64,000 nucleotides of DNA from Galdieria sulphuraria (lineage: Eukaryota > Rhodophyta > Bangiophyceae > Galdieriales > Galdieriaceae). Shown in pieces: positions 14,239 to 25,555 of the stretch. Position numbers and translations under genes: made by a program. The notes beneath the pieces are model-generated. The model saw only the letters and a list, made by a program, of their open reading frames with translations, had not been told where the DNA came from and searched no databases. How positions within the stretch are numbered: the first letter of the stretch is position 1; the number at the start of each line of letters is the position of its first letter. The stretch is taken from assembly GCF_000341285.1 (NCBI RefSeq), contig NW_005178465.1:62001-126000 (forward strand), given 5' to 3'.

Positions 14239-14838
14239 TCAACTTTCACTATATGCAAGATTCAAACCCAGTATAGGCCATAAAGGAGGAGTCCTTTCAC
14301 GTACAACTTTCACAAACTCTGCGTCAATACTTGCCTCCAGTTCTTGTACTTCTTGTTGAACCCTTTCGGTTTCCAATAGATTAAACGGCAGCTGTAACAG
14401 GGAATCGCAGTGAACACTCTCACTTGAAGAAGGACTGTACCCACGGTTCGTTTTCTTTTTCCACTCGTTTTGTAACTTACGCTTTGACTTGGTTTTCATA
14501 CCAGAGCGGTATGACTTGTTCACAAAACGAACGCTCTTATCTTCCAAGTTAATATTTGGTGAAAAGTGAGATAAAGATTCTGTCAGCTCATGTTGTTCGA
14601 TTGGAAGTTGAGCATTGCCACCACTACTTGTCTGTAGACAACCTGCCAAATAGCCATCGTGGAAACCTTTTTTCTCCAAATCCTGTTCATAGTTTATATC
14701 TACGTTGTTGTTTTCTACACAAAAATAAGGTGAAGTCTCTTGGCCTTCATTGCTGCAAACGAAACTTTGTGTTAGTGGTTGTAACAAAAAAGGTTCCCAA
14801 GTTTTCCCGTTCCATCGACACCAGTAGGTACTTCCCAT
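14239..14838 (-). CDS. Hypothetical protein, 199 residues
   Basis: Single open frame from ATG 14838 (MGSTYWCRWNGKTWEP). I do not recognise the family. It has a tryptophan-rich start, a central motif KKGFHDGYLAGCLQ reminiscent of the G-x-x-x-GY-x-x-G of Yae1/Lto1-type proteins, a basic middle (MKTKSKRKLQNEWKKK) that could be a nuclear signal, and the C-terminal PPLWPILGLNLAYSES. No membrane segment is visible. The Yae1/Lto1 resemblance is only a short motif and should not be taken as function. It sits upstream of RFC1 on the same strand, 133 bases away. Confidence 0.55.
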   Translation of the reverse strand: MGSTYWCRWNGKTWEPFLLQPLTQSFVCSNEGQETSPYFCVENNNVDINYEQDLEKKGFHDGYLAGCLQTSSGGNAQLPIEQHELTESLSHFSPNINLEDKSVRFVNKSYRSGMKTKSKRKLQNEWKKKTNRGYSPSSSESVHCDSLLQLPFNLLETERVQQEVQELEASIDAEFVKVVRERTPPLWPILGLNLAYSES

Positions 14839-15403
14839 CTACTCTTTCAGATAAAAAAGCTTACAAAGGGCAAAGGACATGAACAAAGTTTTCGAATGAT
14901 AACTGAAAAATGCGTTTACCCTGAAAAGGCGAAGAGGGGAATTGACTTTTACATGACTTTCTTTCTATTGCGATCATAGCAATTTGTCAAACACTAATTT
15001 TGTCTTAAAATATCCAATTATGGACTAGATTAGAAGTCAAAGGAATACGTCCACACTCTTCCCATAGTGTGGTTGAAAATATAAGAATCAATAATGCAGG
15101 TAAGACTATTTGAGTATGAGAGGGATATCATCTAGAATGGATGATACACACCATAGAAATGTTACTTGAATGGAACAAAATGCCTTCCATTAGAACTTCT
15201 CATAATTTCTGGTACAAATCATTTTGGGCCACTCACTTTTGCGCATTCATTTGTCGTACAAATTCTTTTGGGCCACTCATTTTAGCGCATTCATTTGTTA
15301 TATATGCTCTTATCATCTACGAATATTTGGTTATTACAGAATTGGTGTTATTACAACCGGTGAAGTTAACGGAATCCAATCCACAGTTTTCGAGTATTCG
15401 TCA
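14839..15403. other. Intergenic, ABCG promoter side
   Basis: No gene seen. It separates the hypothetical gene (minus) from the ABCG transporter (plus), so it should carry both 5' regions. It holds a 44-base tandem duplication, listed separately. Confidence 0.6.
15212..15299. repeat. 44-base tandem duplication
   Basis: Two adjacent copies, each reading GTACAAAT..TTTTGGGCCACTCA..TTT..GCGCATTCATTTGT, at 15212-15255 and 15256-15299. They differ at only a few bases. The pair lies about 105 bases upstream of the ABCG start codon. Confidence 0.85.
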
Positions 15404-17814
15404 ATGAACGAACCACAACTTTCTTCTATTCATATCGATAACGATGAAGAGGTACCTTATCTATCACAAACTTCCAGCTTTGAGCAGCAAAGAATACAAG
15501 TATGTCTCGAATTTCAAGATGTACACTTTGGGGTGCGCCAATCAAAAGGACTTTTCAACAGAAAGTCAATAAATAAGGAAATATTGAAAGGAGTTTCCGG
15601 AATAGTAAAACCTGGTCAACTTTTGGCCATCATGGGCGCTTCTGGTGCTGGAAAGACGACACTTTTAAATGTATTGGCAGGAAGAATGTCTTCTTCTGGT
15701 AACTATTTTGCGAGTGGAAGTGTGAGGTTGAATGGAGAAAAGAGAGAATTTTCTGTTTTCAAAAAGGTATGTGCTATACGGATATTTGTATTTCAGATGT
15801 TGGAGAAAGACAGAATGAATCTCTTTTGTGTGTATTATAGTCTCATACTCAATACTTTTTTTTTGTAGATTAGTGCCTACGTAATGCAAGACGACAACAT
15901 GTTTGCAGAACTTACAGTGGAAGAACAAGTAACCTTATCTTGTTTATTAAGACTACCCAGTAGTATGTCCATAGAAAAGAAGAAACAAAGAGTTCAAGAA
16001 ATCATTCAAGAGATGGGTTTATCCCATGTGAAGAATACCATGATTGGTTCTGAGACAAAGAGAGGAGTGAGTGGAGGTGAAAGAAAACGCGTCAGTATTG
16101 CTACGGAACTGGTCACCAATCCATCTTTACTTTTCTTGGATGGTACGTGGATGGGGAAAAAATACAGTCAGAGTTGCTTAATTATTTGATAATAGAACCT
16201 ACTTCTGGTTTGGATGCCTTTAATGCTCGCAATGTGATGCAAGCATTATTGAAACTCGCACAGTCTGGGAGGACTGTAATTACCACCATTCATCAACCGC
16301 GGAGTGATATTTTCAATATGTTTGATATGTTGATGTTATTAAGTGAAGGCAAGGTAATGTATTTTGGTCCTGCTAAGGATGCTGTATCCTACTTTACAAG
16401 AATTGGTTATTCGTGAGTGACTGGGAGATATAAATTAAGCAATAAACTCATGTTATGTGAAATAGGTGTCCGGAACATTACAACCCAGCCGACTTCTTCC
16501 TAGATACCATATCACGAGATGGCCGTAGTGCCGAAGCCGAGCAAGAATCCGAGAAGAAGATTGAATATCTCTGGCAATGCTTTGAAGAACAGGGAAAGCA
16601 GTTTTCTTTGGAACCTTCAGAGAAGGAGTTAGAAAAAAATGGTATGTGAAAGCTTCGTATTGTCTGAACTCGATTGAGAAGATTCTTAGATGTGCAAGTT
16701 TACATGAAACCCTCCAAAAGTGAGCTGAATAGAGAAAAATTTGCCAATTCGTATATGTTCGAATTCATGTTATTGGCCAAACGTGCCTTCAAATTGGAAA
16801 CGAGAGAAAAAGCTTCCAACATTGCGAGAATCGCACAGACGCTAGTGAGTATCTTGCTTGTCTCTTCAAATGACTCTATAACAATGACATAGTTCTTTGC
16901 CGTGTTTCTTGGTCTCATTTGGTTGAACAAAGGAAGGAACATTTCATATCATGACTATGATGCAATTGCAGGCATCTTGTTCTTCTTACTCATTAATCAA
17001 AGTTTTATCAGTGCATTTGGAACAGTCTTTGTTTTGCCACTGGAACGAACCATTGTATTACGGGAAAGAGCTAGTGGCATGTATCGAGTCTCTGCTTACT
17101 ATTTGTCCAAGACATTAGTTGAGTTACCAAGAAATGCCCTGCTTTGCATAGTCTATATATTACTGGTAAGTTTTTTGTTTGACATTCAGTTGATATTTGT
17201 TTTTGAAGATGTTTTACTAGTTATATTGGATGGTGGGCTTACATGCCACTGCCAGAGACTTTTTCCTCAGTTATGTCATAGTCTATCTGACCATTTTAAC
17301 TGCAGAAGGTTTAGCTTCGGCAGTTGCAGTAAGTTTTACTCTTAGTTAGAATGACAGTTTATTCCTTGTTGACTAGTCAAGTGCTCCCAACCCTCAAGTT
17401 GCATCTGCCATTACTCCTGCCTTTATTGTCGTCTCACTATTATTCGGTGGCTTTTTTCTTAGCAGTGGACAAATTCCCAATTACTTTATCTGGCTTAAAT
17501 ATCTATCCTTTTTCTACTACTCTTATGGCTCTCTGTTGCAAGTTCAATTTGAGGATTGGAGATTCTATAATGGGGCATCATGTCCTGCCGATGGAGTCTG
17601 TACTGGTAGTGCAGTTTTACAAAAGCTGGGTCCTAGTCTACCTCTTGGAGGTAACATAGGTGTGAGTATATTTCTTATCTATCCATGTTTGTCTTATGAA
17701 ACACCATAACTAACGACGAATCTGTAGTTGCTCATTACGTTGCTTATTTCCTTCCGAGTTTTGACTTATGGCATCTTGAGGTTGCGAGGCCCCCGTTTTG
17801 ATCAAACTCTATAG
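15404..17814 (+). CDS. ABC transporter G family half-transporter
   Basis: Half-size exporter with the nucleotide-binding domain first and six membrane helices after. About eight short introns interrupt it. Seen in order: start MNEPQLSS, Walker [19 protein letters not shown]-loop YVMQDDNMF, signature [15 protein letters not shown], Walker [17 protein letters not shown] (split by an intron at about 16141-16194), H-loop [11 protein letters not shown], the linker [11 protein letters not shown], and hydrophobic stretches such as [18 protein letters not shown] and [18 protein letters not shown]. It ends with [10 protein letters not shown] and TAG. The substrate cannot be told from sequence; lipids, sterols and small organics are usual for ABCG. 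Confidence 0.9.
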
Positions 17815-17981
17815 CATAATCATATCTTCTACATTTCCTTCGCGTTGTATATGTAATGGATAGTTGTCATTGAATGAATAGTATTGCTCTCTTTCAACAT
17901 CACCACAACCAAGGTATCAATATATGCCAGTGACTATTCACACATTCTATACCAAAATAACTTTGATACCAATGCCAACAT

Positions 17982-18877
17982 TCAATAGACCGACTTGTCA
18001 AATTGAGCACAACAAAAACAAAATTCAGAAAACTGTTCCTTGAGCCTCCCTTCCCCAAAACCTATCAAAATCACTCTGAATGAAAACCAAGCCCAACTAC
18101 CACTCACCAAAACTCCATATATGATTATTTCCAACATATAATGTGGGCAAACAACATATCGAAATAGTCCTCGGTATGGAATATAATAACGCTTGTTGTC
18201 TGTTCCATCCTTCCGTCTCAGTTGTGCCAAGTGCTGATGACATAAATACTGTTGATAATTGCTCCATACAAAAACAATAAATACCAACGCAAGCCACCCT
18301 TTAGAAAGTGACCAATAGGGATGGTCATCATGCCAACAAAAAGTACAAGCAGCGAACAAATAATAACTTGTACCTGCGAACCAATGCAACAAGTGCATCT
18401 TTCTCTTACTATAGACCTGCATGAACAAAGATTCGTATAACCTTCTACTCGTATGAAGAAGAAATAACCAACTAGAACACACTACATTTCCTTTGAGACA
18501 AAATATGTCAACTTTTTGAGTTTTCTTCTTTCAACACTACCTCTTCTCGCCTTTCCAATCCCATGGAAGTTTTGAAAATAGAATAAAACCAACGAAGCAA
18601 TGCAACCGATGCCATAAAAATGGGTAAATCCTGTACGGTATTCTATTCTAGAAGACAAAAGATAGGATAACAATCCTGACAGTGTCTTTTCCATCAACGA
18701 AAGGTTTCCTTTTTGAACAGTCATATTATTTCTTTGCAATATTTTACACTTTTCTTCTTCTTCTCTATATACTATTCTTCCATAAGATATGATGTGACTC
18801 CAGGTGGGATAAAAATATTTGCAAGCATAAGCAACAAGAGCAACCAACCAGAATATCGTCACCAACTCATCCAACAT
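17982..18877 (-). CDS. Polyprenol reductase-like (SRD5A3/DFG10) steroid 5-alpha-reductase family
   Basis: ER-membrane NADPH-dependent reductase, probably turning polyprenol into dolichol for N-glycosylation. Family signs are TSRRLYESLFMQVYS, the polar WSNYQQYLCHQHLAQLR region, YIPYRGLFRYVVCPHYMLEI and several hydrophobic segments. It is read as two exons. The first runs from ATG 18877 (MLDELVTIFWLVALVAY), the second ends at 17982. The join near 18450-18500 is uncertain: the frames differ and no textbook donor is seen, so a short intron with a weak GT is assumed. The family call rests on the second exon. Confidence 0.72.
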
Positions 18878-18988
18878 TTTTCCATTTGATTTTTCATTGA
18901 CTTGAATGCCTTAGTGTGTCAAGGCTTCGTGCTTCTTTCATCAGTGGATATCAACTTTTAGCACTCGTTTTGACTAACTTTATAGTGA

Positions 18989-20325
18989 ATGCAAAGGGAG
19001 GACGTATTTGATGCCGAAGTATTGGTTCTTGAAAAATCGAAGAGAAAGTTGGAGTCCCGATATGCTCCTTTTGCTGGTGCTTTTTCTGGTATTCTTTCTG
19101 CGTTTGCCACACACCCATTAGATGTTGTGAAAACTAGGCTACAAGTTTGTATTGGCAAAGTTTTATTTGCAGCTTACTTACCTTGGAAACAGGTGCAGTT
19201 TGGCAGACCAAGGTCACAGTCACTAAAGTATTATGGAACTTTTCAGTCCTTGGCGGTTATTTGGAAGGAGGAAGGAATAAGAGGATTATGGCAGGTAATA
19301 TTGTATACGATAATAACTTGTACACTTGGTCCAATAGTATATCTATTCTCAGGGAATCACTCCAACTATTGCAGGTCTCATTCCCACCCAAACAATCTTT
19401 TTTGCGGTATATACTTCCTTAAAAAGCACGTCAATAATCCAATGGAGTGAATGGTTTCCTATTTGGTGCAATTCTCCTGTCATGGTACATGCCTCTTCTG
19501 CAGCTACAGCTTGGCTAGTAACCAGTGTGGTGACCAATCCACTTTGGGTAGTAAAAGTATGCAATCCTTTACTATAGAAGAAATTATTTCAAACCCAGTC
19601 CTAGGTTCGTATGCAGACACAACGATATACTGGTAATCAAACTAGAAAATATGATGGTTTGTTGCGTTCTTTTCAAGTGATATTGAAAGAGGAAGGAATA
19701 TGTGGTTTATATCGAGGAACTTTTGCTGCTATGCTTGGTGCTTTTGGTAAGTTTTTGTTCTCAAGTGAGAAAATGGAATATCCAATGCCATCTTTAGGAG
19801 CTATGGTACAGTTTCCCATATATGAAGCTATTAAGAATACAAGTGATTCCCCTATGCACTATGAGAATCACCAGCTTCGTGATAGGGTCTTGTCTCCCAA
19901 TCTATCTAGAGTAAGTATTTTTGTTGTATTCGATAGTCGTCGATATATATATATATATATAGTTGATCGAACATTTAGATTGCAGTAGCGAGTGGGTTAT
20001 CTTCGTTGTTATCATCGATAACTATTTATCCACTTGAAGTGATTCGTAGTAGAATTCAAGTACAAAATGCTCAAACCAAAAATGGCTATCGTGGAATTAT
20101 GGATTGCATTTCAAGAATGTTGCGACAAGAAGGATTATTGGCATTTTACAAGGTAATTATGGAGATGGTGATATTTGGATACTTTTATACTATTGCGTGC
20201 AATAGGGAATGGGTACAAGTCTTATTCGAACAGTTCCTAATGGAATTATTGCACTATCGAGTTATGAAATGGGTCTTCGATTGGTTCATCAAGTCAATCT
20301 CTACTGGAATGCACTTTATGATTGA
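18989..20325 (+). CDS. Mitochondrial carrier, folate/FAD/NAD/pyrimidine-nucleotide subgroup
   Basis: Six-helix SLC25 carrier of the inner mitochondrial membrane. Six or seven exons join through short introns. The three tripartite repeats carry HPLDVVKTRLQ, NPLWVVKVRMQ and YPLEVIRSRIQ, each followed by the downstream glycine/acid motif (for example EEGIRGLWQ, EEGICGLYRG). The tryptophan in NPLWVVK is typical of the SLC25A32/33/36 and NDT group, which moves FAD, folate, NAD or pyrimidine nucleotides. The last exon reads GMGTSLIRTVPNGIIALSSYEMG and ends at TGA 20325. One intron contains an (AT)n run at 19942-19961. The exact substrate is unknown. Confidence 0.85.
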
Positions 20326-20361
20326 AACAAAACCAGAAGAGAGAATCGAATGGGAACTGTT

Positions 20362-20363
20362 CA

Positions 20364-20399
<36 letters not shown>

Positions 20400-20406
20400 T
20401 ATATAT
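20362..20406. repeat. (CATA)n then (AT)n microsatellite
   Basis: About eight CATA units followed directly by a run of AT, lying between the carrier stop codon and the 3' end of the bL25 gene. Confidence 0.9.
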
Positions 20407-20450
20407 GTATTCGAAGATATAATAGGGACATATATATATGGAATCCTTTT

Positions 20451-21489
20451 CTACGAAGCTTCATCCATAGCTTCCTTGTCTTCTCTTTCAGGTTTCACGA
20501 AGAACATTTCCTTATCTTGCCATTCACAAATTTGTACACCAGGTGGGACAAGAAGGTCGCGTACAAATATTTTCGAATCGGCTACTTTTCCTCCTAAATC
20601 GGCGAAAACCGCAGCTGGTGGACATTCGATATTTTCAGCAATCACATCGACTGCTCGATGATAACGAATCAAATGACCGTTTCTTAAGCCTTCACATTTG
20701 TCGTCATTTAACAACACAACAGGCAGTCGCATTTTGTATAAATGATTGGGAATACATCGAACAAACAAAATAGAATCCGGTCTCAACTGAATATGGTGCA
20801 GATCAAAATGTCGAGCAACTGCACGTTGTTTCCACTCCCGTGAACCATCTTTGGTCATTATTCTCAAATCGTAAACACTGCCACTTAAACAACGGCCTCT
20901 TCTTGCAGCCATAAACTTGCCTAATCCATATATACAGATATATATATCTATTTACTTTTACTGTCAACTCATTACCTGCGTGATAGTCCTCCATAATTGT
21001 CTTGGACGGAACTTGAACATACAATGAACCAAAATACCCTCTAGGAACTGCTTGTTTGACACCAGGAACGCCCATCGATAATATTTGACCAGGACCACCA
21101 ATTATAGCACCTGGAAAACTACAATCCCAAGTCCACTATTCAGATACCAATAACGCAACTCTCTCCAACTTACTAGTCACTACTACGCTTGGCGTACATA
21201 TTGGACCATCTATCCAACTCATCTCGAAGATAAACAGTCAACTCCCGAACATCTGCTTGTTCAAACCCCGATGGAAGCACATCCAACACCCGATTGGTTG
21301 CTTTCCCTTGCTATCCATAACATCATCACTTAACCCACTTCAAAAATATAACAAACCAACCTGAGAAAGTACAAAAGTACCGTCGGATGTCTTTTTAGTG
21401 GGAATCCGGGATGAAAATGATTTCCTTAAAACTAGCTGCCAACAACAAGACAACTGGAAACGAAGGTGAAACATATTCCTAGTTGACAT
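20451..21489 (-). CDS. Organellar ribosomal protein bL25 (TL5/CTC type)
   Basis: 5S-rRNA-binding protein of the large ribosomal subunit, here with a likely mitochondrial targeting start (MSTRNMFHLRFQLSCCWQLV, basic and serine-rich after it). Four exons. The mature part has PGAIIGGPGQILSMG, then the bL25-type fold ending RHFDLHHIQLRPD, and a C-terminal CTC-like beta domain: MRLPVVLLNDDKCEGLRNGH and SKIFVRDLLVPPGVQI match the VPV-L..GV..GG and I-V-DLPLPEGV of bacterial L25. The acidic tail EREDKEAMDEAS is extra. It shares a 48-base divergent promoter with the gene at 21538. Mitochondrial rather than plastid location is inferred only from the presequence. Confidence 0.72.
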
Positions 21490-21537
21490 CACAACGGTAT
21501 CATTCCATTTCCTTTTATAGATTAACGTTCCATCATC

Positions 21538-22008
21538 ATGACTAGCGGCAACGACTATCCAAAACACTTATCTTACTCGGATGGAAAAGAAACAGATTCA
21601 TCAAGCGTTCGATCACGTGCTGCAAAAAACGCTGTACATCAAGCCAATATATTGTTGACAGAACAAAGCAGATTGCAAAGAAAGCAAAGAAAGGTGTTGT
21701 ATAGAACAGAGTTGTTTTTTGCCTTATTATCAGCAGGTCTTGCCTGGAACTTGTGGAAAACTAGACAAACGTATAATCAGTGCAAAGAAAAAACGGAACT
21801 TGAACTGGCACGTTTGAAACAGGAGAGAGATGCAGTGCAGTTTCAATTAACTTGTGTTCGCAGCTCGTTGGAAAGCCAGTTGGAACCCATTGCTGAACAC
21901 TTATTTGATATTGCTTCCCATCAACAAAACACAACATTTCAAGTGCGACAAAAACGCAAGGAAGCTTTATACAAATGGGTGCAACAAGCCGTTTCCCAGA
22001 AACTCTAG
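21538..22008 (+). CDS. Hypothetical small membrane/coiled-coil protein
   Basis: 156 residues, no intron. The first 60 residues are hydrophilic, then comes one hydrophobic segment (ELFFALLSAGLAWNLW), then a charged helical stretch with heptad-like spacing (CKEKTELELARLKQERDAVQ). This suits a single-pass membrane protein with a coiled coil. I do not recognise a family. It is divergent from bL25 and convergent with the next small membrane gene. Confidence 0.55.
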   Translation: MTSGNDYPKHLSYSDGKETDSSSVRSRAAKNAVHQANILLTEQSRLQRKQRKVLYRTELFFALLSAGLAWNLWKTRQTYNQCKEKTELELARLKQERDAVQFQLTCVRSSLESQLEPIAEHLFDIASHQQNTTFQVRQKRKEALYKWVQQAVSQKL

Positions 22009-22030
22009 ATTCACAACCTCCCGTTTGGAG

Positions 22031-22449
22031 TCACTGAGACTTTGTATTTTCTTCCCTTTGAATGGCTTTGGGATGCCAAGCAATCGGAGGAAGAGGGACG
22101 GTTGCTTTTTCTACATGTTCGGGGGACATCTTTTCAGGTCCCAGTTGAGAAAGAACCAACGAAGCGAAAGCTTCTTGTCCTGCTTTAGCATATCTTTGTC
22201 GTTCTCTAGGAGTTATACTGGTTTCTTTTAGTTCCTAGCAAAACTTATGAACGTGGTGGACGATACCCAGTTTCTTATGCTTACGGTAAGTGGCGTCTTT
22301 AACTTTTCTGTACTAGTTTGTGCTAACCAAGCTAAACCTACAAATGTACCTATACAACTTATAGAAACTGCAGTCATCACTTTGGGGTTTCCTTTGGTAA
22401 CCGAAACAATATATCGCCACCATTTGAATTGCCATAAAAGGTCGCTCAT
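22031..22449 (-). CDS. Hypothetical small single-pass membrane protein
   Basis: Two exons from ATG 22449 (MSDLLWQFKWWRYIV). The first ends near KLKTPLT with a GTAAGC donor; the second opens ELKETSITPRERQRYAKAGQ and stops at 22031. The product is about 120 residues with one hydrophobic helix (VMTAVSISCIGTFVGLAWLA) and a hydrophilic C-terminal half containing EKATVPLPPIAWHPKAIQ. The tryptophan-rich start and size recall mitochondrial inner-membrane assembly factors, but no family is recognised. Confidence 0.55.
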
Positions 22450-22582
22450 GGTTGATCCACTACCACTACCACCAATAATCTTATGTTTCCATAATGATGG
22501 ATATCGATTTATATCATCAATCAGCGAGAGAGGAAAAAAAGAGTACAACCCAAGAGAATCACAATTCTATTATTTTTATTTT

Positions 22583-22609
22583 TCTCTCTCTCTCTTTTTC
22601 TCTCTCTCT
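22583..22609. repeat. (CT)n-rich low-complexity tract
   Basis: Run of CT dinucleotides interrupted by TTTTT, between the 5' end of the small membrane gene and the 3' end of the aminotransferase. Confidence 0.8.
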
Positions 22610-22648
22610 ATTTGCTTCATCCACCATCAACCTATTCTCTGTTTTCTA

Positions 22649-24142
22649 TTACATTCTTGTTGACTCTGGATCATTCTTGGAAACAGAAAGCGAGGACATG
22701 ACTTGTTCCACTCTATTCCAAGCAACTTTTGCTGCTTCTGGTGAAGCTGCCGAAAAACAACACCTAAACCATCCAGGTTGTGTACTTTGACAAACTTCAC
22801 CGGGTGTAACAACCACTTTTGCTTTTTCAAACAATGACTGCCAAATTGCTCGTTCATTTTCAAAAGTACGAGACGACATATATTTGTTACAATCCATCCA
22901 AATAAAGAAACCTGCTTCACTAGGAACATATGGAATGCCCATCTTATCTAAACAATCACAGTGCACTCTATATGTTTCATACAATCGATTGGTATTCTCA
23001 CGAATAAAAGACTGCACAAATTCCGAGTCGGATAGTACCTAATGACGTATCAATCAATACATGATCATTCTTCAACAACGACAACAATGAAAGCAGACAA
23101 TTGAGAATACACACCTTGGTCAATGCAAATTGAGTATCTCCTGACACGCCACAGAAATAAGGTAAAAAACGCAACGCATTGCGAATTTCCATATTTTCCG
23201 AGTATATCACTCCAGCTCGTAATCCCGACATACAAAAGTCTTTGGAAAAGGACCATACAAAATGCACATCGTTTCCTAGATGTTCCAAAACGGAACCGAT
23301 GCTCACCATCTTGCTACTTTTAGAGAACACAGATAAACCATATATTTCGTCTACAATCAACTGCAAACCATTTTGTCTGGTCCATGAGACGATGTTTTCT
23401 AACTCTTCTCGACTAAATACAAACCCCAAAGGATTGTTGGGACTACATAATAACAATGCTTTGACCGGTTGCCCTGATTGATGACATTCCGATAGTTTCT
23501 TGTCGAGGTCTGCAAGTTGAAAACGAAAATGATTTCCTGTAGGCTCCACAATAACTGGCTTACAACGAGCTCTACCCTAACAAAAAAACATAAAACTATC
23601 AATATGGAAGTCCCAATCACAGTACAAATAACAACCTCAATATCATGAATAAAACCTGGATAATAAGGTGCAGGTAATAATACACCATCTCCTTCTTCCA
23701 ATAAACAGTTAAACAGCAAATCTAAAGCACAACCTGCTCCAGCACAACAGAATATGCCGTCGGCGTCCACTGAACGATGGAAAAAGTAAGTTTCCAGCAA
23801 GTTTGCAATTTGTTTTCGAAAGGGTTCACTTCCTCTCATATCATCATAACCCAACACACTACCGGGTATATCTCTACAGTGCTTTAGTTTTTCCAATAAA
23901 AGGTCAACACTTAGTTTATTTTCCGCCACTGCAAAGTTGATGTAGCCTATGTGCACAATAAGTAAGTGTCAGTTCGCAAAAGATAACCGACCATTAGTAT
24001 TGTGTATAGGATCAAAAGGGTCCTTCCAGGCAGAAAAGGAAGCTTCTAAATGTGGAGAAAAGGGTTGTAATAAGTGTTGAACTCGAGATGAAACTTGGGC
24101 AACTTGACTCTTCTCCATCAACTGGATAAGACCAAAGGACAT
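22649..24142 (-). CDS. Class I aminotransferase, ACC-synthase-like
   Basis: PLP-dependent fold-type I enzyme. Four exons. In order: MSFGLIQLMEKS start, HIGYINFAVAENKLSVDLL, LGYDDMRGSEPFRKQIANLL, the cofactor-binding GAGCALDLLFNCLLEEGD, APYYPGF, CSPNNPLGFVFSREEL, the PLP-binding SFSKDFCMSGLRAGVIYS with the Schiff-base lysine, and FRCCFSAASPEA with the substrate-binding arginine. The NLA/YxDxxG region and the SKD-G-RxG spacing resemble 1-aminocyclopropane-1-carboxylate synthase and its non-ethylene relatives. Whether it makes ACC cannot be decided. An in-frame GTG lies 18 bases upstream, but the first ATG is taken. Confidence 0.85.
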
Positions 24143-24302
24143 CCCATTTCCATTTTTCACTCTTCAAGAAAACCGTTTTATTCAATCAGTTGCGAAAAAT
24201 GACCAAAAGATCATTTCTACAAAGAAAATAGCATAACCATTTCAAAGTCCTTTTTTACATGAATGTTTCTGTGTATCTATTCTCGAATCCAAAAAGTTGT
24301 GT

Positions 24303-25555
24303 TTAAGAAAGAGGAGGATAAGAATGTTGAACAATTCCTAAAAGTCCATTGCCATTGTACCCCAAAACATTGCGGGAATACTCACATGGCGGAATAAAAA
24401 TAATTCTACGATCACCTTCCAAAGCAAGACCAGCTCTAAATCATATTCTCCTATTCAGAATGTCCACAATTCAAAACATGGTAATACTTACCTATTGCGT
24501 TGAATCAAATAGTCAATAAATGCATTATATCCATCACTATCCATTTCCGTTTCTGGTTCAAAATAAACTCGAGCGGAATCTTGAAGTACAAAGTTTTCAA
24601 GATGAGACACATTGAAACGTCTCTCAACTATAAGTGTTTGTGGCAAATCAGTGGCTCCTAAAGGAGTCCCATCATATTGATGCGCAATGAGATAACAAAT
24701 GAACCTTCCTGTTTTTTGTAATCTGCAACGAACAGACTTTTGACGATACAAAAATGGATAAAGATGCTGCCAACAGAAAGATTCTCCAGGTCTCCAGTTA
24801 TATCCTCGGAAAAGTTTCCAAGCATGCACATCCATTTCAAGAGTGCGCCACTTTCTTATACACAACTCCTTCCATAAGTTACTGTCATTAGCAAGATTAT
24901 TCCACTTCCGACAAACTTTACGAGCACGTGCAAGATCCGGGCCATCCAAGAAACTTAAAATTTGTTTTAAAATCTCGTCAGGTAACAAGTTAAAAGGACT
25001 AAAGTATCCACAACACAAAGGGCACAAATCTTTTTGAAAGTATTCAAAAACTTCTCGTCCTTGAGCAGCTTGGGATAAAACAACAGAATCCGCACAACTC
25101 CGTTCTTTCTCGACAAAAGCTGAAGAGAAAGCTATCAACGTTCGCAAACGATCACGAATGAAGCTGGCAGACCCTCTACAAAGAACTGGCTTACTCGAAA
25201 TATAGGAAATCAACATACGAAGTTCAAATAATAGGTAAGGGACGGAATCTGGGGACTGTTCCGAGGATGCCTTCGCACCAAGCAGCTTCTTTCTATGAGG
25301 ACAACAAATATTACTGGCTTTCCAGCTCTCACATTCTGAGCCATTCACCCAATTGTACATAGTACTCTTACAAAGTCTGGAACATAAAACTCCACTAGGG
25401 TTCTCAACATCCATGGTTTCTCTTTCTTCCACACCATCCACATCGTTAGTCATTTCTACAAACTACCTAAGTCTGTAAAAGATACTATATTCTTTTTACC
25501 TACCATCGATGGGAGAGTCTTCAATACTTGTGGTGGGGTTAGAAGAACCTCCCAT
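24303..25555 (-). CDS. F-box protein with C-terminal SPOC-like domain
   Basis: Three exons. The first is tiny (ATG 25555, MGGSSNPTTSIEDSPID), joined by an intron of about 50 bases to the long second exon; the last codes AGLALEGDRRIIFIPPCEY onwards and ends at 24303. The centre has an F-box, FNLLPDEILKQILSFLDGPD followed by ARKVCRKWNNLANDSNLWKE, which would bind SKP1. Beyond it, WQHLYPFLYRQ is followed by a fold matching SPOC domains of the FPA/Spen group: RLQKTGRFICYLIAHQ, the LPQTLIVERRFNVSHLENF strand pair, ARVYFEPETEMDSDGYNAFI, YLIQRNRAGLAL and IIFIPPCEY. The SPOC call is by eye from pattern, not by search. Confidence 0.7.

Noticed and set aside
18440-18500. Frameshift or pseudogene in the polyprenol-reductase-like gene
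   Set aside because: Both halves keep clean coding sequence and family motifs; a short intron with a weak donor is the simpler reading, though unproven.
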